From the NCBI RefSeq assembly GCF_000756385.1, contig NZ_JNFC01000017.1, forward strand, positions 1-62,805: a DNA stretch of 62,805 nt, in the 5' to 3' direction. The DNA comes from Sphingopyxis sp. LC363 (GTDB lineage: Bacteria; Pseudomonadota; Alphaproteobacteria; Sphingomonadales; Sphingomonadaceae). The position numbers and the translations under genes are program-made. Position 1 is the stretch's first letter. Each line of letters begins with the position of its first letter. Of this stretch, positions 52,184 through 60,238 are shown piece by piece. The notes under the pieces are model-generated. The model searched no databases. It was not told the DNA's origin and was given only the letters and a program-made list of their open reading frames with translations.

Positions 52184-53059
52184 CTATTGCTTCGAAAGGA
52201 AGATGGCGACGGGAACGACGCTGGCGCCGCGTTCGACCTCAAGCGCGATACGCGCGCCCGGGGCAAGTTGATTGGCAAGCGCCGCGACGTCGCTCGCCGA
52301 GGTGATCGGGCGGCCGCCGACCGAGCGGATGACGTCGCCGGGGCGCAGACCCGCGGCGCGGAAGGTGGCGCCGTCGCCCTGCGGCTGGACGACGATGCCG
52401 GTGATGCTACCCTCTTCGGCGCGCGGCGCAAAGGCGACGCCCGCCTTGATCGCTGCGGGGGTCATTTCGCCGCTGGTGGCCGACGGCGCCGCGCCGATTT
52501 CGGGCGTCGGCGCGGGGAGCGCCGTTCCCGGACTGGCGACGGGCGCCTCACCGCTCTGGTCGAGAAACAGGCTTTCGCGCGCGCCGCCGCGATCGAGCAG
52601 CACATGGTCGAACGCGACGCCGGCAAGCTTCAGCCCCGGCGCGATCTCGTCGCCGACGGCATAGCTCGTCTGCACCCCGTCCTCGCCCGCGATGATCGCC
52701 GACCCGCCGCCCGTCGCTTCGTTGAGGTTGATCCCGAACAGCGTGAGCCCGGCCGAGGTCACGGTCGCGGTGGCGGGACCCTGAACATTGCCGCGGAAAA
52801 AGGGATCGAGGCTAGTGAAGAGCGAACGCCGTTCGGCGGGCGATGCGATGACGGCGGTCTGCGGCTGCCACGCGCCGAGCGGCGAGAGCGGCGTGAGCAA
52901 TGTCCAGAGCAGGCGGACGCCTTGCCAGATCAGGAGCGCGCCGAGCAGGCCGACGAGCAGGTGCGGCCAGATTTCGCGCGGGGTCCGCTTGCGAACGCGG
53001 AGCCACGAGGGCAGCGCGCGCGGCAGCCGAACGGCCGATCCGGACATCAGCGTTGCCAT
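52184..53059 (-). CDS. gspC: Type II secretion protein GspC with PDZ domain
   Basis: 291 residues. A membrane helix (LLVGLLGALLIWQGVRLLWTLL) precedes the homology-region domain (FGINLNEATGGGSAIIAGEDGVQTSYAVGDEIAPGLKLAGVAFDHVLLDRGG) and a C-terminal PDZ domain (GIVVQPQGDGATFRAAGLRPGDVIRSVGGRPI). GspC connects the inner platform to the secretin and may select substrates. ATG 53059 is first in the gsp operon, so its promoter lies in the hairpin-rich gap beyond 53060. Confidence 0.93.
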   Translation of the reverse strand: MATLMSGSAVRLPRALPSWLRVRKRTPREIWPHLLVGLLGALLIWQGVRLLWTLLTPLSPLGAWQPQTAVIASPAERRSLFTSLDPFFRGNVQGPATATVTSAGLTLFGINLNEATGGGSAIIAGEDGVQTSYAVGDEIAPGLKLAGVAFDHVLLDRGGARESLFLDQSGEAPVASPGTALPAPTPEIGAAPSATSGEMTPAAIKAGVAFAPRAEEGSITGIVVQPQGDGATFRAAGLRPGDVIRSVGGRPITSASDVAALANQLAPGARIALEVERGASVVPVAIFLSKQ

Positions 53060-53388
53060 GTGGTTATCTGTCCCCCAACCGAAAGAGCATCTCGCGAATC
53101 GCCTAGGGGCGATTGGTGACAATCAGTTGACGGCAAGATTACAGTTTTTTGTCAGCCGGGCGAGTCCGGTGCGGTGGGGCGCTTCGCATAAGCCTCTCCC
53201 CTTTAGGAGTGTCAGGTCGGTCATGCCCCCGGCATGACCTAAACCGTCCGGGGGACGGTTTACCTGACACTGGGTTGGGGTGGGGGCCATCGGCCTTGCG
53301 CAAGGCCGATGGCCCCCACCCGCTGCGACTAAGCCAGCAAGCTGGCAAGTCTCGCTGCCCTCCCCTGAAGGGGAGGGCGTCAGTTGGG
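53060..53388. repeat. Hairpin-array intergenic region
   Basis: No gene is supported in this 329-bp gap between gspC and the TonB receptor gene. From about 53191 it is a chain of hairpins: an outer stem 53209-53217/53262-53270 enclosing two inner hairpins (53219-53227/53231-53239 and 53241-53249/53253-53261); a perfect 19-bp stem 53279-53297/53302-53320 with a GCGC loop; and a 9-bp stem 53358-53366/53369-53377 (CCCTCCCCT ... AGGGGAGGG). They may act as terminators for the TonB receptor transcript and are probably small palindromic repeats. The gspC promoter must lie between 53060 and about 53190. Confidence 0.75.
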
Positions 53389-56085
53389 TCAAAACTTGAT
53401 CGAAGCGCTGAGCGAGAAGGTGCGGCCCAGCTTGTAGCGGTTGAAAAAGATCTTGTTGTCGCCCGAGGTCTGGACTTCCTGATATTTGCGCCCCGTGAGG
53501 TTGCGCGCCTCGAACTTCAGTTCGATTTCCTTGTTCAGGAGATTGATTCCCTGCCGCGCGACGAAGTCGAGCTGGATGCCGGGCTTTTCCTTGAGGTCGG
53601 GCTGGCCCGACGGGCCGCGGCTGGTCACGCGCGGGCTGGCGTAGGTCAGGAGCAGGGTCTGCTGCGAGAGCCGGTCCTGATCTTCGAGCCCGATCTGGAA
53701 ATTGACCAGATGGTCCGACTGGCCGGTCAGCGGCGCCCCGTCGAAGAAGAAGTTCTCCGCATTCTGCACCACGCCGTTGATGACGGTCGTGTCGCCATCG
53801 CCGACCTTGATCTCCGATTTGGTGTAGGTGTAGTTGCCGATCAGCACGAGGCGGCGGCTTTGCCAGAAGGGCGAATCCGATAGCGTGTCGAGCGGAAGAT
53901 ATTTCTGCACTTCAAGCTCGGCGCCATAAAGGGTCGCCTTCGGCGCGTTGGCGTAGCTGCTGTTCACCGACGAGTCCGAAATCGAGGTATAGGTTTCGAT
54001 CGGATTGTCGATCGACTTGTAGAAGCCGGCGACCGTCAGGCGCTGATCCTTGTCAAAATACCATTCATAACGGGCTTCGGCATTCCACAGCTCGCTGTCG
54101 GTCAGCGAAGGGTTACCACGGAACAGACGGTTCGATTCGGGATCCTGATAGACCTGTGCCACCAGTTCGCGGAACTGCGGGCGGGCAATCGTTTTCGATC
54201 CGTTGAGGCGCAGCTGCATATCGGGCGCGACTTCCCAGGTCAGCGTGACGCCCGGGAGCCAGTAATCATTGTCGAGGTTTGTTTCGACGATCGCCGACGA
54301 TCCGGTGCCGAACAGGTCGATCGGGACAACGGTCTGCTTCGCCTCTTCATAGCGCACGCCGGCGTTGACATTGACGCCCGCCGTCAGCTCGGCCTGCACC
54401 TGCGCATAGCCTGCATGGGTGGTCAGCTTCGCATCGAAGGCCGCCGTGCCGTCCTGCGCCGAAGTTTCGAGCAGCGAGATGTCGTACAGCTGAATCGTCG
54501 CGTCGGAGAGCAGATAGTCGGGGCGCAGCTGCTGCACCTCGATCGGCAGGTTCGACGCGCGGAACTGGAAGGTGCGGCGTTCCGAAATGCGGTGCGTGTC
54601 GGTATAGGCATAACCGACCGTGGCGGTGATCCGCGGCGCCAGTTCGTACGACAGATCGACGCCGCCCGACCACAGATCCTCGTTGAGGTCCGAAAAGGCG
54701 ATCGTCGCGTCGCCGCGGTTGCCGCCGAGGTCGTTAACGAACTTGTCGCCCACCGGGTCGCCCGGCTGGTTGGTGCGGACATAGGTGAAGCCGCGCTCAT
54801 AGGGCGCCTCGCGCTGCGAATTGGCGTAGGCGCCGCGCAGGTCGAGCTTCAGCCGGTCGAATTTGAATTCGCCGACCAGCTGCGTATTGATCAGCTGGCG
54901 CTCGTACCAGGCCGTGTCCTGCTTCATGATGTCGCGGTCCGACTGGTTGGCGTCGGTACCGAGCGCGAGGCGCGCCTGCTTCAACGTGTCGCGGATATAG
55001 AGGTTGGTCCAGCGGATCTTGTGATCGCCAAGTTCGAGCCCGAAGCCGAGCAGCCCGTTCACCACGACACGATTGTCGGTGATGACGCGGTTATAGCTCG
55101 TCTGCGGGTCGCCCGAGAGGTCGTCGTTGACCGAGGTCTGCTGGAGCGTGTCGCGCGTGCGCCATTTGTTGCTGATCCCGGCGGTCGCGATGATCCCGAG
55201 TTCGCCATCGGGAAGCTGGATCGTCGTGCCGCCGGTGATGCCCGCCGACCAATTCACCGGGATATGGTTGTTCTGTTGCAGCAGCGTGGTTTCGGCGTTC
55301 ACCAGCTCCATCTGGATCGCTTCGAGCTGGTCCTGCGAGAAATCGGCGCCTGCGAGGATCGGCTTGCCGCTCTTCAGCGCAGCGCTCAGCAGCGGCGGAA
55401 CGTCGCGCGTGCCGTCGTCGAATCCCGTCCAGTCGGTGTCGCTGCCATAATAGGTATAGCCGAGTTCGTTGGTCGTCTCGCTGTCCCAGCCGATGCCGCC
55501 CGAGAAGGTGAGGAAGGTCTCGCGCGGGGTGGCCTTGGTCGTGAGGTTGATCACGCCGCCGCCGAATTCGCCGGGGAAGTTCACCGAGAAGCTCTTTTGC
55601 ACGAGCGTCGAGTCGATGACGTTGGTCGGGAAGATGTCGAGCGGAACGACGCGCTTCAACGGTTCGGGGCTGGGCAGCGGCGATCCGTTGAGCAGCGCGA
55701 GCGAATAGCGGTCGCCGAGGCCGCGGACATAGACGAAACCGCCGCCGACGACCGACAGGCCGGTCACGCGCTGCAGCGAGCCCGAAATATCGCCTTCGCC
55801 GGTGCGCGCGATGTCGGCCGACGAAAGCGACGACACGACTTCGGGCGTCGCACGGACGATATTGGGGGTATAGCGGCCGGTGACGACGATTTCCTCGTCG
55901 GCGCCGCCGGGAATCGAAACATCCGCTTCTTCTTCGGGCGCCGCCGTGTCGTCGGCAACCGCTTCATCGGCAGCGGGCGGCGCATCGGCAGCGGGTTCGG
56001 CGCTGGCGTCCTGCGCGAGCGCGGCCGGCGCAACGAGCGCGGAACTAAGGAGAAGCAGGCTGGCGAAGATCGGCCGCTTGGTCAT
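53389..56085 (-). CDS. TonB-dependent outer-membrane receptor
   Basis: 898 residues from ATG 56085. A signal peptide (ASLLLLSSALVAPAALAQ) leads into a Pro/Ala/Glu-rich segment and a TonB box-like EEIVVTGRY, the plug domain (TPEVVSSLSSADIARTGEGDISGSLQRVTGLSVVGGGFVYVRGLGDRYS) and a 22-strand barrel ending in FKGR...FSLSASIKF. The plug signature VYVRGLGDRYSLALLNGSPLPSPEP is typical of a sphingomonad/caulobacter receptor group with unknown ligand. It lies 82 nt after a surface lipoprotein gene and next to the gsp operon; the three may act together, possibly under PhoB control. Confidence 0.94.
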   Translation of the reverse strand: MTKRPIFASLLLLSSALVAPAALAQDASAEPAADAPPAADEAVADDTAAPEEEADVSIPGGADEEIVVTGRYTPNIVRATPEVVSSLSSADIARTGEGDISGSLQRVTGLSVVGGGFVYVRGLGDRYSLALLNGSPLPSPEPLKRVVPLDIFPTNVIDSTLVQKSFSVNFPGEFGGGVINLTTKATPRETFLTFSGGIGWDSETTNELGYTYYGSDTDWTGFDDGTRDVPPLLSAALKSGKPILAGADFSQDQLEAIQMELVNAETTLLQQNNHIPVNWSAGITGGTTIQLPDGELGIIATAGISNKWRTRDTLQQTSVNDDLSGDPQTSYNRVITDNRVVVNGLLGFGLELGDHKIRWTNLYIRDTLKQARLALGTDANQSDRDIMKQDTAWYERQLINTQLVGEFKFDRLKLDLRGAYANSQREAPYERGFTYVRTNQPGDPVGDKFVNDLGGNRGDATIAFSDLNEDLWSGGVDLSYELAPRITATVGYAYTDTHRISERRTFQFRASNLPIEVQQLRPDYLLSDATIQLYDISLLETSAQDGTAAFDAKLTTHAGYAQVQAELTAGVNVNAGVRYEEAKQTVVPIDLFGTGSSAIVETNLDNDYWLPGVTLTWEVAPDMQLRLNGSKTIARPQFRELVAQVYQDPESNRLFRGNPSLTDSELWNAEARYEWYFDKDQRLTVAGFYKSIDNPIETYTSISDSSVNSSYANAPKATLYGAELEVQKYLPLDTLSDSPFWQSRRLVLIGNYTYTKSEIKVGDGDTTVINGVVQNAENFFFDGAPLTGQSDHLVNFQIGLEDQDRLSQQTLLLTYASPRVTSRGPSGQPDLKEKPGIQLDFVARQGINLLNKEIELKFEARNLTGRKYQEVQTSGDNKIFFNRYKLGRTFSLSASIKF

Positions 56086-56167
56086 GGTGAAAATCCCCAA
56101 GGTATATGCAGGAAGGGAGCGGGCCAGCCCGTCAGGCGTGCCCGCTCCCCGTTTGGATCGCGAGCGA

Positions 56168-57736
56168 TCAGGTCGTCGGGATGGCGCTGCAGCTGCCGCT
56201 CGACGTACCGAAGTCCGCCGTCGCCGAGTTGCAGGTCCAGCCCTGGTACCAGGTGTCGTTCGCGTCGCGGACCGCGCCGACATAGGCCGTGGTGTCAAAG
56301 AAGGACGCGATCGTCTTGGCGTCGAACGCCGCGAAACCCGTTTCGGTGGCGCCATTGACGAACAGGCTGGTCAGGCTGGGCGTGTAGTCGAAGCGGTTGT
56401 TCGTCCCGGCGGTGAAGATCGCCTGGACTTCGGCGTCCGTCACGGCCGGGCTGCCGCCGCCGCGGAACGGGCGGGCGGCGCTGCACTTCGCCGAGACCGA
56501 GAAGAAGCGCGGCGGCCCCTGTTCGTCGGCACCCGTCGTCTGCGTCGTCGACGTGCTGTCGATGCGGAAGCACGACGTATCGGTCGTCAGCAGGCCGTTC
56601 GCGAAGGTGTAGTCGGCACCGCCGCGGATGCGGATGGCGGCCGCATTGCTGTTGTTCGCGTTACGGTGGATGAAGGTGAAGTTCGAGATCGTCACATTCT
56701 GACGCGGCACCGCCTGTTCGTTGCCGTCCGAGTCGATTTCCATCATCGAGTCGCCAACCGTCCCGCCGGCCCGGCCGATCGCAATCGCATATTGGATATT
56801 GCCCTTGTAACCGACGTCGGTGTCGAAGGCGTCATCTTCGGCCCCGGTGACGATCATATGCTTGAAGTTCGGGCGGCCGCCGAAAACTTCCATGCCGTCG
56901 TCCGAGCTGTTGTGGATCTGGATGTGATCGAACTGGGTGCCCGAACCGACGCCCGACGGGGTCAGGCCCTGCAGTTCCTTGTCGGCGCTGAGGATGAAGC
57001 CCGAATAGCGGATTTGGACATAGGACATGCGGCCCGAATTGTCTGCCGGCTGCGCGCCGCCGTATAGTGCGTTCGACGTACCCTCGGTATCGCGTTCGCA
57101 ATCGACGGTACCTTCGGCGGCGCCCGGTGCGAGGCAGTCGGTGACCGGCGCGCGGCCGAGCAGTACGACCCCGCCCCAGAGCTGCGAGGTGTTGTCGCCC
57201 GCCGAACCGACGACGTTGCCACGGCCGGTAAAGACGATCGGCTGCGTCGGGGTGCCGACGGCGTCGATCCGGTTGCCGCGGTTGACGACAAGGTACGAAA
57301 CGCCCGTCGAACCGAAGATGGTAACGCCCGGATCGATCGTCAGCGTGACGGCAGTGTTGGTGCTAGCGGCGCCCTGATCGGTGCCGACGTCAACGCGGCC
57401 GGGCAGCGAATAGATGACGCCGTCCACCTTCGGGATCGCCGTCGTCGAATTGAAGCGCGCGGGGAAGCCGCAGTTGCGCCAGGTGCCTTCGTTACCGGCG
57501 ATTGTGCCGAGGTCGGTCAGCTGGTCGGCACCGGCGATGCTCGGACAGGCGTCGGCCGGGGTCACGCCGGTCGGCGTGGGCGTCGGGGTCGGGGTCGGAG
57601 TGGGCGTCGGGGTCGGCGCGGGAATCACGATCACGCCTTCGCCCGGCGACGCAACGCCATCGGCGCCGCACGCCGCAAGAATGGAACAGGCCACGCCGCT
57701 GAGCATGACCAAACGAATGCGTGCGAAAGCCGCCAT
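56168..57736 (-). CDS. Beta-helix-like surface lipoprotein, partner of the TonB receptor
   Basis: 522 residues. The signal ends SILAAC (lipobox). A (PT)n linker at about 40-55 leads to a domain with right-handed beta-helix character (VTLTIDPGVTIFGSTGVSYLVVNRGNRIDAVGTPTQPIVFTG; MSYVQIRYSG; DHIQIHNSSDDGMEVFGGRPNFKHMIVTG; VTISNFTFIHRNAN). Several paired cysteines suggest disulfides. ATG 57736 is chosen for the lipoprotein signal. Such proteins are found beside TonB receptors in this order and are plausible cell-surface lipoproteins or type II substrates; the role is not known. Confidence 0.85.
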   Translation of the reverse strand: MAAFARIRLVMLSGVACSILAACGADGVASPGEGVIVIPAPTPTPTPTPTPTPTPTGVTPADACPSIAGADQLTDLGTIAGNEGTWRNCGFPARFNSTTAIPKVDGVIYSLPGRVDVGTDQGAASTNTAVTLTIDPGVTIFGSTGVSYLVVNRGNRIDAVGTPTQPIVFTGRGNVVGSAGDNTSQLWGGVVLLGRAPVTDCLAPGAAEGTVDCERDTEGTSNALYGGAQPADNSGRMSYVQIRYSGFILSADKELQGLTPSGVGSGTQFDHIQIHNSSDDGMEVFGGRPNFKHMIVTGAEDDAFDTDVGYKGNIQYAIAIGRAGGTVGDSMMEIDSDGNEQAVPRQNVTISNFTFIHRNANNSNAAAIRIRGGADYTFANGLLTTDTSCFRIDSTSTTQTTGADEQGPPRFFSVSAKCSAARPFRGGGSPAVTDAEVQAIFTAGTNNRFDYTPSLTSLFVNGATETGFAAFDAKTIASFFDTTAYVGAVRDANDTWYQGWTCNSATADFGTSSGSCSAIPTT

Positions 57737-58055
57737 GAAAATCTCCGTCCCGGTGTGCGCCCCCAATCGGTCGAGCAGCGCCCCTGATGAAAAACACGCC
57801 GCGGGCGAGAAGAAGAATTGCTGACTCGCCCCCGGTGACGCCGCCACTAGGGTGATTCGATGACGGTCTGACGCCAGAGCCGTGACAGTTGCATGACTCT
57901 TTCGAGTCCGTTCGATGACAACGGCAGCCGTCGCGGCCTGCGTTTGCCGGCGCGCGCGAAAATAAAAGCGGCGAAGCTCGCTTGCATCCCCCTCAAAGCT
58001 TTGCTAGGCGCCCGCTCCTACCTGGTGCCGGACCCGATCCGGACCATCATGATGT
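57737..58055. other. Intergenic region upstream of the lipoprotein gene
   Basis: 319 bp with no supported gene. It holds the promoter region of the minus-strand lipoprotein-receptor pair, including the PhoB-box-like array described separately, and the upstream region of tRNA-Leu. Short frames here look like GC artefacts. Confidence 0.6.
57860..57921 (-). promoter_or_regulatory. Tandem PhoB-box-like half-sites
   Basis: On the plus strand the words ATGACGG (57860), ACGCCAG (57871), GTGACAG (57882), ATGACTC (57893) and ATGACAA (57915) recur at exact 11-bp multiples, with one degenerate unit at 57904. On the minus strand these read as CTGTCAT-like half-sites separated by 4 bp, the pho-box layout, pointing at the lipoprotein-TonB receptor genes 124 bp away. 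The match is by eye and individual units deviate from consensus. Confidence 0.5.
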
Positions 58056-58142
58056 GCGGTCGTGGCGGAACTGGTAGACGCGCAACGTTGAGGTCGTTGT
58101 GGCCGAAAGGCCGTGGAAGTTCGAGTCTTCTCGACCGCACCA
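58056..58142 (+). tRNA. tRNA-Leu (GAG)
   Basis: 87 nt with a perfect acceptor stem (GCGGTCG / CGACCGC), encoded CCA, D-arm TGGCGGAACTGGTAGACGCG, anticodon arm CAACG-TTGAGGT-CGTTG with anticodon GAG, a long class II variable arm (TGGCCGAAAGGCCGT) and T-loop GTTCGAGTC. It reads CUC/CUU leucine codons. It marks the left side of an accessory interval. Confidence 0.97.
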
Positions 58143-58383
58143 ATCAGTCCTAAGTATTTGGGATAGTTCAGTTTTTCTTCGAAACCCTCAGAAAATGGCA
58201 GGCTTCTGCGCCCGTTTCGAGGCGTCATTTTCATGCCTGAGGCGGGAGACGGAGATCTTGAACCGCACGACGCCGGGAATTAGCCGAAAGTCTCCGGCCT
58301 GAAAATTCGCGCCTCAATGGAATCGGGTGAGTTGCAGTCAGATCTGGTGCGCTCGACCAAGGCGGGCTGCGCCAATGTGGCGG
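58143..58383. other. Non-coding stretch after tRNA-Leu
   Basis: 241 bp with no convincing gene, no attachment-site duplicate of the tRNA 3' end that I can see, and less GC-biased base use than the housekeeping regions. It is probably relic accessory DNA. Confidence 0.5.
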
Positions 58384-58593
58384 TTAGCCGCTCAGACGCA
58401 GGACGGCATTGGCGATCCTGCGTTCTACGTTGAGAAGCTGGGTATCGAAAGTCATTCCAATTTCCGCCATGTGCCGCATGACGATGTCAGTGAACGCAGC
58501 TTCGGTGGCCTGCTTAGCATCGATTGCGGCGGGGTCGCCAGCTAAGGTCCGCACATCGACTTGAGTCTGGATGAGGAATTCGTCAAGCGTCAT
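58384..58593 (-). CDS. Hypothetical small protein
   Basis: 69 residues, MTLDEFLIQTQVDVRT at the N terminus, then DAKQATEAAFTDIVMRHMAEIGMTFDTQLLNVERRIANAVLRLSG, a helical profile. No family recognised. The frame has plausible composition and a GA-rich stretch (CGATGACGCTT preceded by GATTCC) but no strong ribosome site. It lies between tRNA-Leu and decayed phage-like genes, so it may itself belong to a mobile-element remnant. Confidence 0.45.
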   Translation of the reverse strand: MTLDEFLIQTQVDVRTLAGDPAAIDAKQATEAAFTDIVMRHMAEIGMTFDTQLLNVERRIANAVLRLSG

Positions 58594-58658
58594 CGGGAAT
58601 CAGGCTCCGAAGTGATCTAAATGTGGGTGCATAGGGCCAAAGCAACCGAACGGGATGC

Positions 58659-58835
58659 TCATAGCAACGATTTCAGCCGACGTCCGGAGAGATTGCCGTA
58701 CTTGGCGAGTTGTTTGAATGCCCTTGCCTCCAGCTGACGTATCCGCTCGCGCGTCACACCCATGTCGCGGCCAATCTCTTCCAGCGTTTCGTCATTGCCT
58801 GTATCCAGACCGAACCTGCGTCGGATTCGGACAGC
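58659..58835 (-). pseudogene. Fragment of a sigma-70 family factor (region 4)
   Basis: Read on the minus strand, this encodes [20 protein letters not shown] then [20 protein letters not shown] and a short basic tail ending KSLL before TGA. That is sigma region 4 with its helix-turn-helix, lacking regions 2 and 3. Just upstream the frame is closed by TGA, and the DNA switches into the methyltransferase-derived frame, so it is a truncated relic rather than a gene. Confidence 0.75.
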
Positions 58836-59110
58836 TCATCGAATGTGCTGTCCGATCCGGCGAGCGTCGCCTTGCCGCCGGTCAGATGCTGCCAGCGCCG
58901 GATCGCGACGTCGACATACCGTGGATCGAGTTCGATCGCGCGAGCCCGCCGACCCGTCTGCTCCGCCGCAATGATAGTCGTTCGAGCCCGAAAACGCGTC
59001 GAGGATGACCCCGCCGCGGCGCGAACAGTCGCGGATCGCGTCGGCAACCATCGCCACGGGCTTCACCGTCGGATGCATCGCGAGTTCCGCGTGTGGTCCT
59101 GATGCCTCGT
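58836..59110 (-). pseudogene. Decayed C-terminal part of a phage-type DNA methyltransferase
   Basis: Minus-strand reading gives HAELAMHPTVKPVAMVADAI, then RRGGVILDAFSGS, and in another frame TTIIAAEQTGRRARAIELDP followed by RYVDVAIRRWQHLTGGKA. These are the HPTVKP and AdoMet FxGxG (DAFSGSGTT) motifs of ParB-linked N4/N6 methyltransferases. The frame shifts inside the SGSGTT motif near 58981, consistent with loss of two G bases (TCGAACGACT where TCGGGAACGACT is expected). The N-terminal part is missing, so the enzyme is dead. Confidence 0.8.
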
Positions 59111-59412
59111 TGCTTGTTTCGATCGTGTCGAGCCTGGAGGCGAGGGAGCAGATAATCATATTGCGCGACGATGTAGAGTTCCCGCAATTTGCCCAGCGGC
59201 GTCTTCTTGCGGCCTCGCTTCGCTCGTAAACGCCCTTTCAGTCCCTCGACGAGCAGATCACGAAACAACGGATCGGGAACGAGCTCAGCATCGGTTTCCA
59301 AAATCCGTACCAAGTCGTCGTTGAGGATCTCGAGCCCATCCCTCTTTCTGCGGTGCAACCAGCCGACGCTGGATGGATCGTACCAGTAGAAGGGACTGCT
59401 CTCGTCAGTCAT
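58882..59412 (-). CDS. Hypothetical protein downstream of XRE regulator
   Basis: 176 residues as an open frame, but only the first ~105 look real (FYWYDPSSVGWLHRRKRDGLE; DLLVEGLKGRLRAKRGRKKTPLGKLRELYIVAQYDYLLPR). After about 59110 the frame runs out of phase over the methyltransferase relic, so the C terminus is probably a deletion-junction artefact. ATG 59412 overlaps the XRE stop by 8 nt. Basic and helical; similar small proteins occur in phage-like islands. Function unknown. Confidence 0.55.
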   Translation of the reverse strand: MTDESSPFYWYDPSSVGWLHRRKRDGLEILNDDLVRILETDAELVPDPLFRDLLVEGLKGRLRAKRGRKKTPLGKLRELYIVAQYDYLLPRLQARHDRNKQRGIRTTRGTRDASDGEARGDGCRRDPRLFAPRRGHPRRVFGLERLSLRRSRRVGGLARSNSIHGMSTSRSGAGSI

Positions 59413-59632
59413 GCGCGCCTTTGGACGGTCGCCGGAGCAACTCGTCGACGCCCACACCGAGACCTTGGGCGAATTTCTCGGCAAGAACGATGGTCGGATT
59501 CCTCAGACCGCGCTCGACGCCCGACACGTAGGTCCGGTCGATGCCCGCAACGAACCCGAATTCTTCCTGCGACAATCCCTTCTCCAGCCGAAGCCGGCGC
59601 ACATTCGTGCCAAAGAGCTGCCGCACATCCAT
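59405..59632 (-). CDS. XRE-family transcriptional regulator (controller-protein-like)
   Basis: 75 residues from ATG 59632 (MDVRQLFGTNVRRLRLEKGLSQEEFGFVAG), a single lambda-repressor-like helix-turn-helix with GIDRTYVSGVERGLRNPTI as the recognition part. Size and sequence resemble the controller (C) proteins of restriction-modification systems. It is divergent from the PD-(D/E)XK-like gene (42 bp between starts) and followed by a small gene and a methyltransferase relic, which supports that comparison. The longer frame to 59683 is not favoured. Confidence 0.85.
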   Translation of the reverse strand: MDVRQLFGTNVRRLRLEKGLSQEEFGFVAGIDRTYVSGVERGLRNPTIVLAEKFAQGLGVGVDELLRRPSKGAHD

Positions 59633-59674
59633 GCGCGCGACACGCCAGAATTTATGCCTATCGGTCCACGGACG

Positions 59675-60238
59675 ATGAGTCACAATTTGCTCGACTTCCG
59701 GGCGTTGGGAAGCAATCTGGCGGCAATGCTGGACGAGCGCGCCTCCTATCTTGATTCTTCAGGCCTCGAGAAGGTTCTCGAGCACCGGTTCGTCGCCGAA
59801 CTCGCGACGTCCCTGTGGATCGAAGGCTGCCGGGATGTCGAACTGCTCCGTTCGGAAGTTGATGCGCACGGATATGACCTCGTGATCGAGGCCAGAGGCA
59901 CGATGCGGCACATTCAGCTCAAATCTATGGTTGCCGGCGGCAAGAAGCAGCATGTGACTGTGAATACCAGGCTGGCAGCCAAACCATCGGGTTGCGTGGT
60001 GTGGTTCGATTACGACCCGTACACGCTCGAGCTGGGCCCGTTCCGCTGGTTCGGAGGGGTTCCGGGAGCAGGATTGCCGAATACCGGTGATATTGTTGCC
60101 AAGCATTCGAAGGCCAATGCCTTGGGTCAGAAGAACGAGCGATCAGGTCATCGTGTAATTCGCAAGTCGAAGTTCCAGCAGGTCGATACCGTAGGCGCGC
60201 TCGTCCAGTTGCTTTTTGGTAACAAAACCATGCGCTAG
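59675..60238 (+). CDS. PD-(D/E)XK nuclease-like hypothetical protein
   Basis: 187 residues from ATG 59675. The segment EVDAHGYDLVIEARGTMRHIQLKSM fits the core of a PD-(D/E)XK fold: Asp, then a strand ending in Glu, then Q-L-K. A preceding helix (ATSLWIEGCRDVELLRSE) and the following HVTVNTRLAAKPSGCVVWFDYDP resemble DUF4365/Mrr-like proteins. It may cut DNA. It is divergent from an XRE regulator and close to a methyltransferase relic, so an R-M-derived module is possible. Catalysis is inferred from the motif only. Confidence 0.65.
   Translation: MSHNLLDFRALGSNLAAMLDERASYLDSSGLEKVLEHRFVAELATSLWIEGCRDVELLRSEVDAHGYDLVIEARGTMRHIQLKSMVAGGKKQHVTVNTRLAAKPSGCVVWFDYDPYTLELGPFRWFGGVPGAGLPNTGDIVAKHSKANALGQKNERSGHRVIRKSKFQQVDTVGALVQLLFGNKTMR

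Noticed and set aside
57560..57620. GT/GG-rich microsatellite considered as a regulatory repeat
   Set aside because: It encodes the (Pro-Thr)n linker of the lipoprotein; in-frame and expected for such linkers.
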